Positions 26,971-36,116 are shown, counted from the first letter of the stretch. The stretch is DNA of 64,000 bases from Pseudorhizobium tarimense (GCF_022968135.1 NZ_JALJRA010000007.1:124001-188000), one strand, 5' to 3'. Numbers and translations are program-made. The notes: generated from the letters alone by a model not told the origin.

Positions 26971-27765
26971 TCAGTGCATCACCCAGCCGCCATCGACATT
27001 CAGGGTCTGGCCGGTGATGAAGCCTGCAGCATCGGAAATCAGAAAGGTCAGGGCGTTGGCTATGTCCTCCGGGCTGCCGCGCCGCTTGACGGCCTGGTGG
27101 TCCAGCACGAAGCGTGTGTAGCTTTCGGGGTCCGGGTGGATCTTCTCGGCATCGGTCGGGAAGGCGCCGGGAGAAACGGCGTTGACGGTCACCCCATAGG
27201 CGCCGAATTCGCGGGCCCAGGCGCGGGTCAATCCTACCAGCGCGCCCTTGGACTGCACATAGGGGGCAAGATGCGCCCAGCCGCCATAGACGGTAACGCT
27301 GGCAATGTTGACGATGCGGCCCCAGCCCTTTTCGCGCATGTGTGACAGGGCCGACTGAACGCAGACGATACCAGCATCCACATTGACGCGCTGGACCGCC
27401 TGGAATTCCTCGATCGTATAGTCCTCGAAATTCTTGGACGGGTAGATCGCTGCGTTGTTGATGACGATGTCGAAGCCGCCGACCTCGGCAGATACTGCAT
27501 CCAGTTCGGCGCGGAGGCTCTTGAGGTCGGAAAGATCGCAGGCCCGCACGGTGAGCTCCTTGAGATTCTCGCGCGCGGCCGCGGCAAGCAAGTCCTCGAC
27601 CTTCTCCGGATTGTTGTCTAGGGCGACGACTTTGGCGCCGGCTCTGAGAAAACTCAGTGTCGTGACCATGCCGAGCCCGCCGGCCGCACCGGTATATAGG
27701 ATGACCTTGCCCGCGATGGACATCGCCGATTTCGCTCCCTTGCCTGTTGGAATCTGCATGTTCAT
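26971..27765 (-). CDS. Short-chain dehydrogenase/reductase
   Basis: This 264-residue classical SDR has the cofactor motif TGAAGGLG at residues 25-32, NNAA near 103-106, and the catalytic Ser156, Tyr169 and Lys173 (YVQSK). The Asp in VVALDNN after the second strand suggests NAD rather than NADP preference. It should oxidise a hydroxyl of a sugar or hydroxy acid. The C-terminal GQTLNVDGGWVMH is standard. The ATG overlaps the stop of the DUF4432 gene by four bases. About 15 extra residues precede the first beta strand. The next ATG, at the MSIAGK position, could be the real start. Confidence 0.92.
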   Translation of the reverse strand: MNMQIPTGKGAKSAMSIAGKVILYTGAAGGLGMVTTLSFLRAGAKVVALDNNPEKVEDLLAAAARENLKELTVRACDLSDLKSLRAELDAVSAEVGGFDIVINNAAIYPSKNFEDYTIEEFQAVQRVNVDAGIVCVQSALSHMREKGWGRIVNIASVTVYGGWAHLAPYVQSKGALVGLTRAWAREFGAYGVTVNAVSPGAFPTDAEKIHPDPESYTRFVLDHQAVKRRGSPEDIANALTFLISDAAGFITGQTLNVDGGWVMH

Positions 27766-28943
27766 CCGCGCCCCCCGATCGGAATGTGATTGCCGCTCGG
27801 CTGCGGAAATTCCTCATCCGGCTGGCCGGAGAGCGCGCGGATGCGCTTTTCGGTTGCGGCTATGGCGGCATGGTCGGTGAGGATGCGGAAAGTGCTTTCG
27901 TAGCGGCGCTCGTCGCCATGCTCGAGCCAGATCAACTCGCCACGCTCGCGTGCCGCAGTGTGGCCCAGCACATGGTTGGTAGATGGCTCGATGCCCAGCG
28001 CATACTGACCTGCCTGCAGGTTCTGCCATTCGTACATGCAGGGGAACTGGTCCTTGCACGTCACGACCTCAAAGCCGATGCCGAGCTCGTCATTGACGAG
28101 CGCCACCGGTACTTCACCATTGCTGTCGGCAGCCATTTCGTGCTGCCAGACCTGCTCGTGGAAATTCATCTGCGGCATCGGCATAGTGCGGTAGCCGACG
28201 CCCTGCTTGCGATAGTCGTCACCCGCATGGGCGGCCCAAACGACGTCCTTCAGCGGCGCGAGGTAGCGCGAGTTTTCCGCCAGCACCGGGTGCCCGACAT
28301 TAATGTGGTAGCAATACATATGCGGCGTCTTGTAGAAGCCGCGGTTGACCACCCGGTCGGTCAGCCGGATGTCGTTGGTGCCGGCCTTGATCTCAATGCG
28401 GCGGGTGAGTTCAAGATGCTCGCCGAACACCGTGCCCTGTGTGACGACGCCCTCGCACCAGAGAATGCAGTCGTCGCCGCGCCATTCCTCGCCATAGCCG
28501 CAGAGCTTGCCGGGGATGGTGGCAATGCGCCCATGCAGCGAATGGCTGATGGTCTTGCGCGGGCCATAAACATAGGTGTCGCCCGGCTCGTCGTTCATGA
28601 ACAAAATATGGTCGAGGCCGCAGGTCACCATGAGGCCGGAGAAGGAGCGCAGCCAGGCTAGCCCGCCTTCGCCCTCGTACTCGGCAAGACCTGGATGCTT
28701 GAACCCGGCAGGCGAATTCCAGCCGACCGCCATGCCACGATATTCGCAGTCGGCAATGTCGAAGGCGCGATCGATCAGCACCGTGAAGCGCAGGCCGGTG
28801 CCGGAGCGGAATTCCAGCATCCGGATGCCACGCTCGACCCCGTCTTCCAGCCTCATCAGCCGCACGCCGGCAAATTGCGAAAAGGCACCCGCACGGGCAG
28901 CGATGTCGCGGCGCGACAACGCCTTTCCATAGAGTTCGACCAT
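27762..28943 (-). CDS. DUF4432 aldose 1-epimerase-like protein
   Basis: This 393-residue protein resembles the DUF4432 family, a galactose-mutarotase-like beta-sandwich fold. Recognisable pieces are FTVLIDRAFDIADCEYRG, SFSGLMVTCGLDH and HMYCYHINVGHPVL. The repeated His and acidic residues suggest sugar binding and perhaps epimerisation. The start at 28943 has AGGAA seven bases upstream. Translation from the longer frame to 29015 would add an Arg-rich stretch without signal. It overlaps the SDR start, and the pair may act in sequence on the same sugar. A 94-base gap precedes it, the largest inside the operon. Confidence 0.82.
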   Translation of the reverse strand: MVELYGKALSRRDIAARAGAFSQFAGVRLMRLEDGVERGIRMLEFRSGTGLRFTVLIDRAFDIADCEYRGMAVGWNSPAGFKHPGLAEYEGEGGLAWLRSFSGLMVTCGLDHILFMNDEPGDTYVYGPRKTISHSLHGRIATIPGKLCGYGEEWRGDDCILWCEGVVTQGTVFGEHLELTRRIEIKAGTNDIRLTDRVVNRGFYKTPHMYCYHINVGHPVLAENSRYLAPLKDVVWAAHAGDDYRKQGVGYRTMPMPQMNFHEQVWQHEMAADSNGEVPVALVNDELGIGFEVVTCKDQFPCMYEWQNLQAGQYALGIEPSTNHVLGHTAARERGELIWLEHGDERRYESTFRILTDHAAIAATEKRIRALSGQPDEEFPQPSGNHIPIGGRG

Positions 28944-29037
28944 GCTCTTATTCCTGTCATATGCCGGGCGTCTGAGGCCGGCTCTCATGCATTTGGCTGG
29001 GTGTGGCCGGGTCAAGCCCCGGCCACAGTTGGGAGGA

Positions 29038-29952
29038 TCAGAGCCCGAGAGCGCGCAGCTTGCCGTCGAGGAATTTCTTCGCCCGCGGCACGTCGCTCTC
29101 GTCGAGATGCTCGATTATCATCGGGATGTTCGGATGCTTCTTGGCGAGCCGTTGTAGATAGAGATCGTAGTTCAGCGCTCCGAGGCCTGGCGCCGGCAGT
29201 TCGATCTCGCCGACGCCACGGAAGGTGTGGCTTTCCAGCGCATCGGCATCGCCGATATCGGCATGTTTTTCGGTCTTGTCGTCGCCCGAGCGCCTAACGT
29301 CCTTGGCATGACCGATCTTGATCTTGTCCTGCAGCGTATCGAACACCTGGTTGAGGATCTCGTCCATGCGGTCGATATTGTGCGTCTCGAAATAGTTGGT
29401 CGGGTCCATCAGCAGGCCGAGTCCAGGGTGATCGACTTGAGCGAACATCTTCACCGTTTCCTCGACGGAGCCGACGACGTTGTTCACATAGGTTTCGAGT
29501 AGGAACACCGCACCGTGGTCATAGGCGAACTGGCTGAGGTCGGCGATGACCTTACGGCATTCCTCAAAACCTTCCTCGGTCTTGTTCTTGGGGTGATGCA
29601 CCCAGTCAGAATCGGTGTTGTAGGTGCCCGTCTCGGAGATCACGTAGGGGGTGCCAAGATACTGTGCGTGGGCGATGATTTCCTTGAGGTAGCCGACCCG
29701 GCGCTCGCGCTCGGCCTTGTCCGGATGGATGATGTTGGTGTAGCCGGAAATGCAGGAGATCGGCAGGTTGTGGTCGCGGAACGTTTCGCGAATGCGGACG
29801 CATTTGTCCTTGGTGATCTGACCTGCCGAGAGATCGATATCCTTGAAGTGCATATCGAGCTGGACAGTGTTGAAATCCAGTGCGCGGATCTTCTGTGCGG
29901 TCTCCTCCAGACCATAGGGGAAGTAGCCCGAGAAAATGCCAGTCTGCATCAT
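29038..29952 (-). CDS. Sugar phosphate isomerase/epimerase (AP endonuclease 2 TIM barrel)
   Basis: This is a 304-residue TIM-barrel protein of the xylose isomerase-like superfamily. Candidate metal ligands fall at strand ends: the Glu in FLLETYVNN, the Asp in LLMDPTNYF, the His in KIGHAKDV and the Glu in MIIEHLDE. Members interconvert keto and aldo sugars or epimerise them. It starts 22 bases after the Gfo/Idh gene, with GGGAGG about nine bases before a tandem ATG-ATG. Either ATG could be used. Paired with a Gfo/Idh oxidoreductase it suggests oxidation followed by isomerisation of a sugar, as in inositol-like routes. The exact substrate is unknown. Confidence 0.85.
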   Translation of the reverse strand: MMQTGIFSGYFPYGLEETAQKIRALDFNTVQLDMHFKDIDLSAGQITKDKCVRIRETFRDHNLPISCISGYTNIIHPDKAERERRVGYLKEIIAHAQYLGTPYVISETGTYNTDSDWVHHPKNKTEEGFEECRKVIADLSQFAYDHGAVFLLETYVNNVVGSVEETVKMFAQVDHPGLGLLMDPTNYFETHNIDRMDEILNQVFDTLQDKIKIGHAKDVRRSGDDKTEKHADIGDADALESHTFRGVGEIELPAPGLGALNYDLYLQRLAKKHPNIPMIIEHLDESDVPRAKKFLDGKLRALGL

Positions 29953-29974
29953 GATAAAATTCCTCCCTTGAAAT

Positions 29975-31063
29975 TCAGATTGCGATTTCGGAAAGCCTCA
30001 CCGTGCGCTTCTCCTCGATGGAGCGGTAACCCGCCTCCACCAGTGCAACGGTCTTCACGTTGTCGGCGACCGAGAGAGCCGGCGGTTCGCCTGATTCCAC
30101 CGCGTATTGCAGCTGCTCCATCACGCCGATGAAAGCGTGGGGAAACCACATCGTCTGCCATTCCGGCGTCAACCACTTGCCGCCGGTGGCAGTCTTCGAG
30201 GCGTATGAAAGAGTCGAGGGCGAGCCGTCCGGCCAGCCGATCGTGCCCTGGGCCACGCCATCGGTGCCCTCGACCCGCCACTTGATGTAGAAGTCGCTAT
30301 CGAAGCCTTCTTCGCGCGGGCCAGCCCAAACGTCTTCCATCGACACGGCGAGCACGCCGCTCGGGAACGTCAGGGTCGAGACGGTGATGCCATCCTTGTG
30401 AGGGAAGGTGGTGCGCGGATCGGTACGGGTTACGGTGGTGATCGCGTCGGGATCGCCGAAAAGGAAACGCAGCACGTCCAGATGATGCACGCTCATGTTG
30501 GATAGCGTCAGCCGATCATAGTCCTCAAGGAAGCTCTGCCAGTGCGGAATGGCCCGCATTTCGATCGTCGCCATGACGACCGTGCCGAGTTCGCTGCGGT
30601 CAAGGATCTGCTTCAGCACCCGCATCGACTGATCGTAGCGCATGTTCTGGTTGACCGAGAGGATCTTACCGGCGGCAGCCGCTTCGTCGCGCAACGCCTT
30701 CGCTTCGTCGAGCGTCAGCGCCAGCGGCTTCTGCGCCAGGATACCCTTGATGTGCGGGGCTGCGAGCGCCTCGCGTATCAACGCCGGCTGCTGGTCCGGA
30801 GGAAACGCGATGTCGAGGATCTCCACCTGGGTATCGGCAATCAGCGCCGATGGCGTGGCGTGCACGGTCAAAATGTTCCACCGCTCGGCGACCGCCCTGG
30901 CCCTGGCCTCGGTCCGCGACGCGATGGCGGCGACCGGGAAACCGGCTTCCTTGTAGGCCGCCAGATGGCACTCGGCCATGATCATGCCCGCGCCGATGCA
31001 GCCGATCCTGAAGCCCCTTACCCGTACCGGCGGGTCAGGCGCAAAGCCATTGGTAGTCTGCAT
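29975..31063 (-). CDS. Gfo/Idh/MocA family oxidoreductase
   Basis: This 362-residue NAD(P)-dependent sugar dehydrogenase has the Rossmann motif IGCIGAGMIMAECH near residue 25. The EKP-type loop reads AQKPLALTLDEA. The substrate-domain helix contains NMRYDQSMRVL and the later SNMSVHHLDVLRF carries the conserved catalytic-region His. The start at 31063 follows GGGAGG five bases upstream. The open frame to 31090 is less likely. It is the first gene of the ten-gene operon and faces the LacI regulator. It probably oxidises the imported sugar or a derivative, and Gfo/Idh enzymes are too diverse to name the substrate. Confidence 0.88.
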   Translation of the reverse strand: MQTTNGFAPDPPVRVRGFRIGCIGAGMIMAECHLAAYKEAGFPVAAIASRTEARARAVAERWNILTVHATPSALIADTQVEILDIAFPPDQQPALIREALAAPHIKGILAQKPLALTLDEAKALRDEAAAAGKILSVNQNMRYDQSMRVLKQILDRSELGTVVMATIEMRAIPHWQSFLEDYDRLTLSNMSVHHLDVLRFLFGDPDAITTVTRTDPRTTFPHKDGITVSTLTFPSGVLAVSMEDVWAGPREEGFDSDFYIKWRVEGTDGVAQGTIGWPDGSPSTLSYASKTATGGKWLTPEWQTMWFPHAFIGVMEQLQYAVESGEPPALSVADNVKTVALVEAGYRSIEEKRTVRLSEIAI

Positions 31064-31413
31064 GCTATCCTCCCAAGTCTTTCGCCGCAACCGACCCCGG
31101 GGGTCGTGCGGCGCTGGATCGTTGCGTCCAGCTTTTCGGCAAACAAGCTCCTCCGCTGCCGTTTCGAGCGGATACTGTCGCCGGAATCAATCAGAGTCAA
31201 CATCATTTCAAATCATTTTTCTCATCATTGTAGCGCAGAATGATTGATGGCAGTTGCGGTTTATCTCATCAGTTTGATTTTCCTGCCGGTATGGCGCGAC
31301 GGACGCGCAGATGAAACTCAAGATTTGGGATAAATCTGCCGCACGTAGCGCTACGCCCTTGCAAAATGTGAAAATGCGGGTACATCAAAAGCAATCATTC
31401 CAATGGAGTTTTC
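31064..31413. promoter_or_regulatory. Divergent control region with repeated ATCATT boxes
   Basis: The region between the oxidoreductase and lacI-type genes is AT-richer than its surroundings. ATCATT occurs at 31202, 31212, 31224 and 31394, and its reverse complement AATGAT at 31239. The boxes at 31224 and 31239 form an inverted pair with a 9-base spacer. These are candidate operators for the adjacent LacI-type repressor. The 31394 copy sits just before the regulator start and fits autoregulation. The assignment is inference from position and repetition. Confidence 0.55.
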
Positions 31414-32430
31414 GTGCGATCAACCCTGGCTGACATTGCCCGCGAGGCTGGCGTATCCAGTGCAACAGTGGATCGCGTGCTCAACAACCGCAGTGGTGTG
31501 AAGGAACGCACCCGCGATATCGTCATCGATACTGCTCGGCGGCTCGGCTATCTCGACACACCCGTAGGGGCTGCCAATGGCGGCGGGCGGGTGCAGCTCG
31601 ATTTCATTTTGCCTGCCGGCACTAACACATTCATCGCCAACCTCCAGCAGCAGATCGAACTGCAGGCATCGGGGCGACCCGATCTCGACGTTCGTATCCA
31701 TTCCGTCGAGGGCTTCAATCCGGATACCCTAGCGGCAAAACTCCACGAACTGCATGGCAGGACGATGGGTGTGGGCGTGATTGCGCTCGACCATCCGACC
31801 GTGCGCGAGGCCATGCGCTCGCTGGCTGCCTACGGTGTGCCGATCGTCACGCTCGCCTCGGATATCTTGCATGTGCCGCGCCTCGGCTATATCGGCATCG
31901 ACAACCGGGCCGCTGGACGGCTGGGCGGCTACCTGCTGGGTCGGCTACTGGGGCAAGGGGGCAGGCGCAAGATCGCGCTGTTTGCCGGTTCGCTCTCCTA
32001 TCGCGGCCATGAGGAGCGAGAGATGGGCTTTCGCCACGTCATCGCTGAGGAGTTCCCCCATCTGGAGGTGGTGGAACTGCGCGAGATCCGCGATGACCGC
32101 ACCCGCGCCCTCAACGAGGCGCGTGCTCTGCTGCAGCGCCATCCCGATCTCTCCGGCATCTACAACATTGGCGCGGGAAATTCTGGTATCGGCGAGGCGC
32201 TGGTCGAATCTGGAATGGCACACAAGGTGATATTCGTTGGCCATGAGTTGACTGATTACAGCAAGCATCTTCTGCTTAATGGAACTCTTGACGCAGTCAT
32301 CGACCAAAATCCGCGCGTGGAGGCGCGCGAGGCCCTGTCGATGCTTTCACGGTCCGTGCGTGGAGAACCGATTGAGTATCATCCGCCGAGGCTGCAGGTT
32401 ATCTTCCGCGAGAACATCCCTGAAGATTAG
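31414..32430 (+). CDS. LacI-family transcriptional regulator
   Basis: This 338-residue regulator has an N-terminal helix-turn-helix (TLADIAREAGVSSATVDRVLN) and hinge helix, then a periplasmic-binding-like effector domain from about residue 60. The GTG start at 31414 has GGAG five bases upstream. The effector domain (LDFILPAGTNTF through YIGIDNRAAGRLGG) matches the group that senses imported sugars, consistent with the ribose-type binding protein of the neighbouring importer. It is divergent from the ten-gene operon and most likely represses it until the sugar or an intermediate binds. The recognition sites may be the ATCATT boxes between the genes. Confidence 0.92.
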   Translation: MRSTLADIAREAGVSSATVDRVLNNRSGVKERTRDIVIDTARRLGYLDTPVGAANGGGRVQLDFILPAGTNTFIANLQQQIELQASGRPDLDVRIHSVEGFNPDTLAAKLHELHGRTMGVGVIALDHPTVREAMRSLAAYGVPIVTLASDILHVPRLGYIGIDNRAAGRLGGYLLGRLLGQGGRRKIALFAGSLSYRGHEEREMGFRHVIAEEFPHLEVVELREIRDDRTRALNEARALLQRHPDLSGIYNIGAGNSGIGEALVESGMAHKVIFVGHELTDYSKHLLLNGTLDAVIDQNPRVEAREALSMLSRSVRGEPIEYHPPRLQVIFRENIPED

Positions 32431-32471
32431 TGGTGAATGAGACTTCGGAAATATGATGTTGAACGCGCATT

Positions 32472-32655
32472 TCAAAAGCATGTCTTCCAACTTAAAGGTC
32501 CCGATGTCGGCAACTCACTCCCCAGTTCTCGACTGAAGATATCGATGAATTTGGTGTTTCCGACGTAGGCGACGTCGAGCCTCAGATTGCTGCAAGCGTT
32601 CGGCTCGCGATCGATCTCGAAGACTGACCCTGGAGCCAGGAAGGTTCTTTCGCAT
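32472..32655 (-). pseudogene. C-terminal remnant of a MocR-like (GntR/aminotransferase) regulator
   Basis: The reverse frame ending at the TGA at 32472 reads ERTFLAPGSVFEIDRE and then NLRLDVAYVGNTKFIDIF. This matches the C-terminal end of PLP-dependent aminotransferase-like proteins and MocR regulators (a LAPGS-F strand, then an LR-NVAY strand). There is no room for the rest of the gene, since moaE ends at 32690, so it is a fragment. It is the only content of the 32431-32689 gap and lies at the right edge of the catabolic island. The upstream limit of the homology is approximate. Confidence 0.6.
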
Positions 32656-32689
32656 GCTGCTCGTTTTCTTCGGATCGGGCAGGGCTGAG

Positions 32690-33151
32690 CTACTGCCACC
32701 TATCCCGCGCCCGGTCGTCGGCGTCCTTGGCTGCAACCCAGTCGCCGGCAGAACCGTCCACCTTGTGTTCCTTCTTCCAGAAGGGGGCCGAGGTCTTGAG
32801 GAAATCCATCATGAAGCTTGCGCCGTCAAACGCCGCCTGGCGGTGCGGGGCGGCCGCGATGACCAGTACGATATTCTCGCCCGGCGCAATCCTGCCGAAG
32901 CGGTGAATGGCGGTCAGGCCAAGGAGCGAAAACCGATCCGTGGCAAGCTTGCCGATCCGCCGCATCTCGGCTTCCGCCATGCCCGGATAGTGCTCGAGCT
33001 CGAGCGCCGAAAGTGAACCTCGCTCATCGCGGCAGAGCCCCGTGAACGTTACCACCGCGCCGATGTCCCGGCGCCCGCTGGTCAGCGCCTCGATCTCCGC
33101 CTGCAGATCGAAATCCTGCGCCTGTATGCGGATGTTCGGCGCGTCAGGCAT
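32690..33151 (-). CDS. moaE: Molybdopterin synthase catalytic subunit
   Basis: This 153-residue large subunit of molybdopterin synthase converts precursor Z to molybdopterin by adding sulfur delivered on MoaD. Conserved features are VVTFTGLCRDE at the N-terminus, the LEHYPGMAE strand, HRFGRIAPGE and the Lys-containing active-site region APHRQAAFDGASFMMDFLK followed by PFWKKE. It begins four bases after moaD and is probably co-transcribed with pgsA and moaD. Cofactor made here could serve the molybdopterin oxidoreductase at 47147. The length is normal. Confidence 0.95.
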   Translation of the reverse strand: MPDAPNIRIQAQDFDLQAEIEALTSGRRDIGAVVTFTGLCRDERGSLSALELEHYPGMAEAEMRRIGKLATDRFSLLGLTAIHRFGRIAPGENIVLVIAAAPHRQAAFDGASFMMDFLKTSAPFWKKEHKVDGSAGDWVAAKDADDRARDRWQ

Positions 33152-33155
33152 TGGC

Positions 33156-33413
33156 TCAGCCGCCTGTCATCGGCGGGAAGATGCCGATCTCGCGGGCATT
33201 GCCGATCTTTTCGTGATGATCGACATGCTCCTGATCGATCGCCACGCGTATCACTTCGGGATACTGAAGTGCGGCTTCATATTCTTCACCCAAGCTCTTC
33301 AGGTGATTCAGTAATTCCCGCACGGTGGTGACGTCGGCAGGAAGGTCGATATCCTCCTCCGGCTTGCCGATGCGCTCGCGCACCCAGGCGAAATAGACGA
33401 GCTTCACAGTCAT
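33156..33413 (-). CDS. moaD: Molybdopterin synthase sulfur-carrier subunit
   Basis: This 85-residue ubiquitin-fold protein ends in the required Gly-Gly tail (FPPMTGG), which carries the thiocarboxylate used by MoaE. The N-terminal VKLVYFAWVRERIG is the usual first strand. The start at 33413 overlaps the pgsA stop (ATGA), and GGAGG lies within the end of pgsA just upstream. A longer open frame to 33593 is only the pgsA shadow. The order pgsA-moaD-moaE is common in rhizobia. Confidence 0.95.
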   Translation of the reverse strand: MTVKLVYFAWVRERIGKPEEDIDLPADVTTVRELLNHLKSLGEEYEAALQYPEVIRVAIDQEHVDHHEKIGNAREIGIFPPMTGG

Positions 33414-33997
33414 TCCGCCTCCACCACATGCTTCAAGCCGGCACGGAAGTAGTCGTAGCCCGTATAGATCGTGAGAACCGCCGCGATCCAGAGCAGCGCA
33501 ATCCCCATCTCGGTGGTGTAGGGCAGCACCTTGTCGCCGGCAGGACCCGCCAGCAGGAAGGCGATCGCCACCATCTGGATCGTCGTCTTCCACTTGGCGA
33601 TCCGCGTCACCGGCACTGCGACCTTCAGAGCCGCCAGATACTCGCGCAGACCCGAGACGAGGATTTCGCGGCAGAGGATGGTGATCGCCGCCCAGATCGA
33701 CCAGCCGGCAATCGTGCCGTCGGCCGCCATCAGCAGGAGCACCGAGGCGACCAGCAGCTTGTCGGCGATCGGGTCGAGCATCCGGCCGATATTGGAGGTC
33801 TGGTTCCAGATGCGGGCGAGATATCCGTCGAGATAATCGGTGATCGAAGCAAGCGCGAAGAGGATCAGCGCCGTCCAGCGTGCAAAGTCGGAACTGGCAA
33901 GTCGCCCCTCGATGAAGAAGCAGACGACGATGATCGGTACGGCGACGATACGCGCGTAGGTCAGCATGTTGGGAATGTTGTATGCGCGCGAAGCCAT
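33410..33997 (-). CDS. pgsA: CDP-diacylglycerol-glycerol-3-phosphate 3-phosphatidyltransferase
   Basis: This 195-residue inner-membrane enzyme makes phosphatidylglycerol phosphate. The CDP-alcohol transferase signature is complete: DYLDGYLAR, then GRMLDPIADK with the two downstream Asp residues. N-terminal NIPNMLTYARI and several hydrophobic helices match the family. The start was set at ATG 33997, giving MASRAYNIPN, the usual N-terminus. Its Shine-Dalgarno is weak, and a TTG start at 34042 is an alternative. It lies 88 bases downstream of uvrC, and the uvrC-pgsA order is conserved in proteobacteria. Confidence 0.95.
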   Translation of the reverse strand: MASRAYNIPNMLTYARIVAVPIIVVCFFIEGRLASSDFARWTALILFALASITDYLDGYLARIWNQTSNIGRMLDPIADKLLVASVLLLMAADGTIAGWSIWAAITILCREILVSGLREYLAALKVAVPVTRIAKWKTTIQMVAIAFLLAGPAGDKVLPYTTEMGIALLWIAAVLTIYTGYDYFRAGLKHVVEAE

Positions 33998-34085
33998 GTC
34001 CAAGCCTGTTGTTCCATCCGCCTTAGTTGAGCCTTCCGGCAAGGTGCGTCAACACTGCCGCAGAGAATTCCATCTCTTCTGCGCC

Positions 34086-36116
34086 TCATCCGGCGGGCTT
34101 TTCGTGGAAGTGATGATAGATCTGCTTTGCGACGGTTTCGGAAATGCCTTCCACCGCCATCAGGTCGTTGAGACCGGCGCGGGAGACGGCCTTGGCCGTC
34201 CCGAAATGCTGCAGGAGCTTGCGCTTGCGCCCTGGTCCGATGCCGGAGATTTCGTCGAGCGGGTTCTTTACCATCTCCTTCTTCCGCCGCGCACGATGCG
34301 AACCGATGGCAAACCGATGCGCCTCGTCGCGCATCCGCTGGACGAAATAGAGAACCGGGTCGCGCGGCGGCAAGGAAAAGTCGCTGCGCCCGTCGGCAAA
34401 GAAGCGTTCGCGCCCGGCATCGCGATCGACGCCCTTTGCAACACCAATGGCGGTGACCACGTCGCGGATGCCGAGTTCGTCGAGGATCGCCCGCACCGCC
34501 GTCATCTGCCCTTGTCCGCCATCGATCAGGATAACGTCCGGCCAGGCGGGGAAGGGGGCGTCAGCGGCGTCCTCGGGAGAAACGCCCTGCGTGCGGTCAG
34601 GCCGTCCTTCCTCCTTCAAGAGCCGCGAGAAACGGCGCGTCATCACCTCGCGCATCATGCCGAAATCGTCGCCGGGGGTGATCTCCGTCGATTTGATGTT
34701 GAACTTGCGGTACTGGTTCTTCACAAAGCCTTCCGCGCCGGCGACAACCATGCCGCCGACCGCATTCGTGCCCATGATGTGGGAGTTGTCGTAGATCTCG
34801 ATGCGACGCGGCACATAAGATAACCCGAAGGTCTCGGCAAAACCCTGCAGCAGGCGTGCCTGCGACGAGGTCTCGGCAAGCTTGCGCCCATGCGCTTCAC
34901 GCGCATTCGCCAGTACGTGGTCCACCAGATCCTTTTTCTCGCCCCTTTGCGGCACCGAGATCGTCACCCGGTGGCCAGCCTTCTCGCAGAAGGCCAAGCC
35001 GAGCAGCTCCTGCTCGTCGACCGGCTGCGAAAGCAGGATCTGCTTTGGTATCGGCTTGTCGTCGTAGAACTGCGCCAGGAAGGCGTTCAACACTTCCGCG
35101 CCGGTCATCTGCGCATCTGCCTTCGGGAAGTAGGCGCGGTTGCCCCAGTTCTGCCCAGTCCGGAAGAAGAAGACCTGGATGCAGGTGAGCCCGCCCTCGT
35201 GGTGGATGGCGAACACATCCGCCTCGTCTACCCCGGCGGGATTGATCCCCTGATGGCTCTGCACGTGGCTGAGAGCCGCGAGCCGGTCGCGGTAGATCGC
35301 CGCGCGCTCGAAATCGAGGTCCTCGGAAGCCTCTGTCATCTGCCGCGAGATTGTCGCCTTCACGTTCTGGCTCTTGCCGGACAGGAAGTCCTTGGCTCCG
35401 TTCACTAGTTCGGCATAGCCCTCGTCACTGATCTCGCGAGTGCAGGGCCCCGAGCAGCGCTTGATCTGGTAGAGCAAGCAGGGGCGGGTTCGCGTCTCGA
35501 ACACGCTGTCCGTGCAGGTCCTGAGCAGGAAGGCCCGCTGCAGCGAATTGATCGTCCGGCCGACGGCGCTCGCCGACGCGAAGGGACCGAAATAGTCCCC
35601 CTTGCGGGCGCGCGCGCCACGATGCTTGAAGATGGCGGGCGCCCGATGATCGCCGGTGATCATGATATAGGGAAAAGACTTGTCGTCGCGCAGAAGCACG
35701 TTGAAGCGAGGCCGCAGGCGCTTGATCAGGTTCGCCTCGAGCAGCAGCGCCTCGGTCTCCGTGCGTGTCGTGACGAATTCCATATGCGTCGTGTCGCGCA
35801 CCATCCGCGAAAGGCGGTTGGAGTGTACCCGGCCCTGGGCGTAGTTGCTCACCCGCTTCTTCAGGCTGCGCGCCTTGCCGACATACATCACATCGCCGGC
35901 TTCGTTGAACATGCGGTAGACGCCTGGCGCATTCGGCAGGTGCTTGACGAATTCGGCAATGAGATCGGCGCCCTTGAGGCCGCTCTCGTTCTTCAGCGCC
36001 TCGTTCCAGTCGATGCCCAGCGCCCGCTCGAGCTCGGGGGCGGATGCGACGTCGTCCTCGTCGTCTTCGGTTTCGTCATAGAGAACGCCGCCATCTGGCA
36101 GCTTGGCAGAGTTCAT
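34086..36116 (-). CDS. uvrC: Excinuclease ABC subunit C
   Basis: This 676-residue UvrC makes the dual incisions in nucleotide-excision repair. An N-terminal GIY-YIG domain is seen in [27 protein letters not shown] Cys-rich patch ([13 protein letters not shown]) and the UvrB-interacting UVR motif follow. The RNase H-like C-terminal nuclease ([30 protein letters not shown]) and a tandem helix-hairpin-helix end ([13 protein letters not shown]) complete the protein. The N-terminus has an acidic extension of about 30 residues, seen in other rhizobia. AGAGG lies six bases before the ATG. Confidence 0.97.
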   Translation of the reverse strand: MNSAKLPDGGVLYDETEDDEDDVASAPELERALGIDWNEALKNESGLKGADLIAEFVKHLPNAPGVYRMFNEAGDVMYVGKARSLKKRVSNYAQGRVHSNRLSRMVRDTTHMEFVTTRTETEALLLEANLIKRLRPRFNVLLRDDKSFPYIMITGDHRAPAIFKHRGARARKGDYFGPFASASAVGRTINSLQRAFLLRTCTDSVFETRTRPCLLYQIKRCSGPCTREISDEGYAELVNGAKDFLSGKSQNVKATISRQMTEASEDLDFERAAIYRDRLAALSHVQSHQGINPAGVDEADVFAIHHEGGLTCIQVFFFRTGQNWGNRAYFPKADAQMTGAEVLNAFLAQFYDDKPIPKQILLSQPVDEQELLGLAFCEKAGHRVTISVPQRGEKKDLVDHVLANAREAHGRKLAETSSQARLLQGFAETFGLSYVPRRIEIYDNSHIMGTNAVGGMVVAGAEGFVKNQYRKFNIKSTEITPGDDFGMMREVMTRRFSRLLKEEGRPDRTQGVSPEDAADAPFPAWPDVILIDGGQGQMTAVRAILDELGIRDVVTAIGVAKGVDRDAGRERFFADGRSDFSLPPRDPVLYFVQRMRDEAHRFAIGSHRARRKKEMVKNPLDEISGIGPGRKRKLLQHFGTAKAVSRAGLNDLMAVEGISETVAKQIYHHFHEKPAG

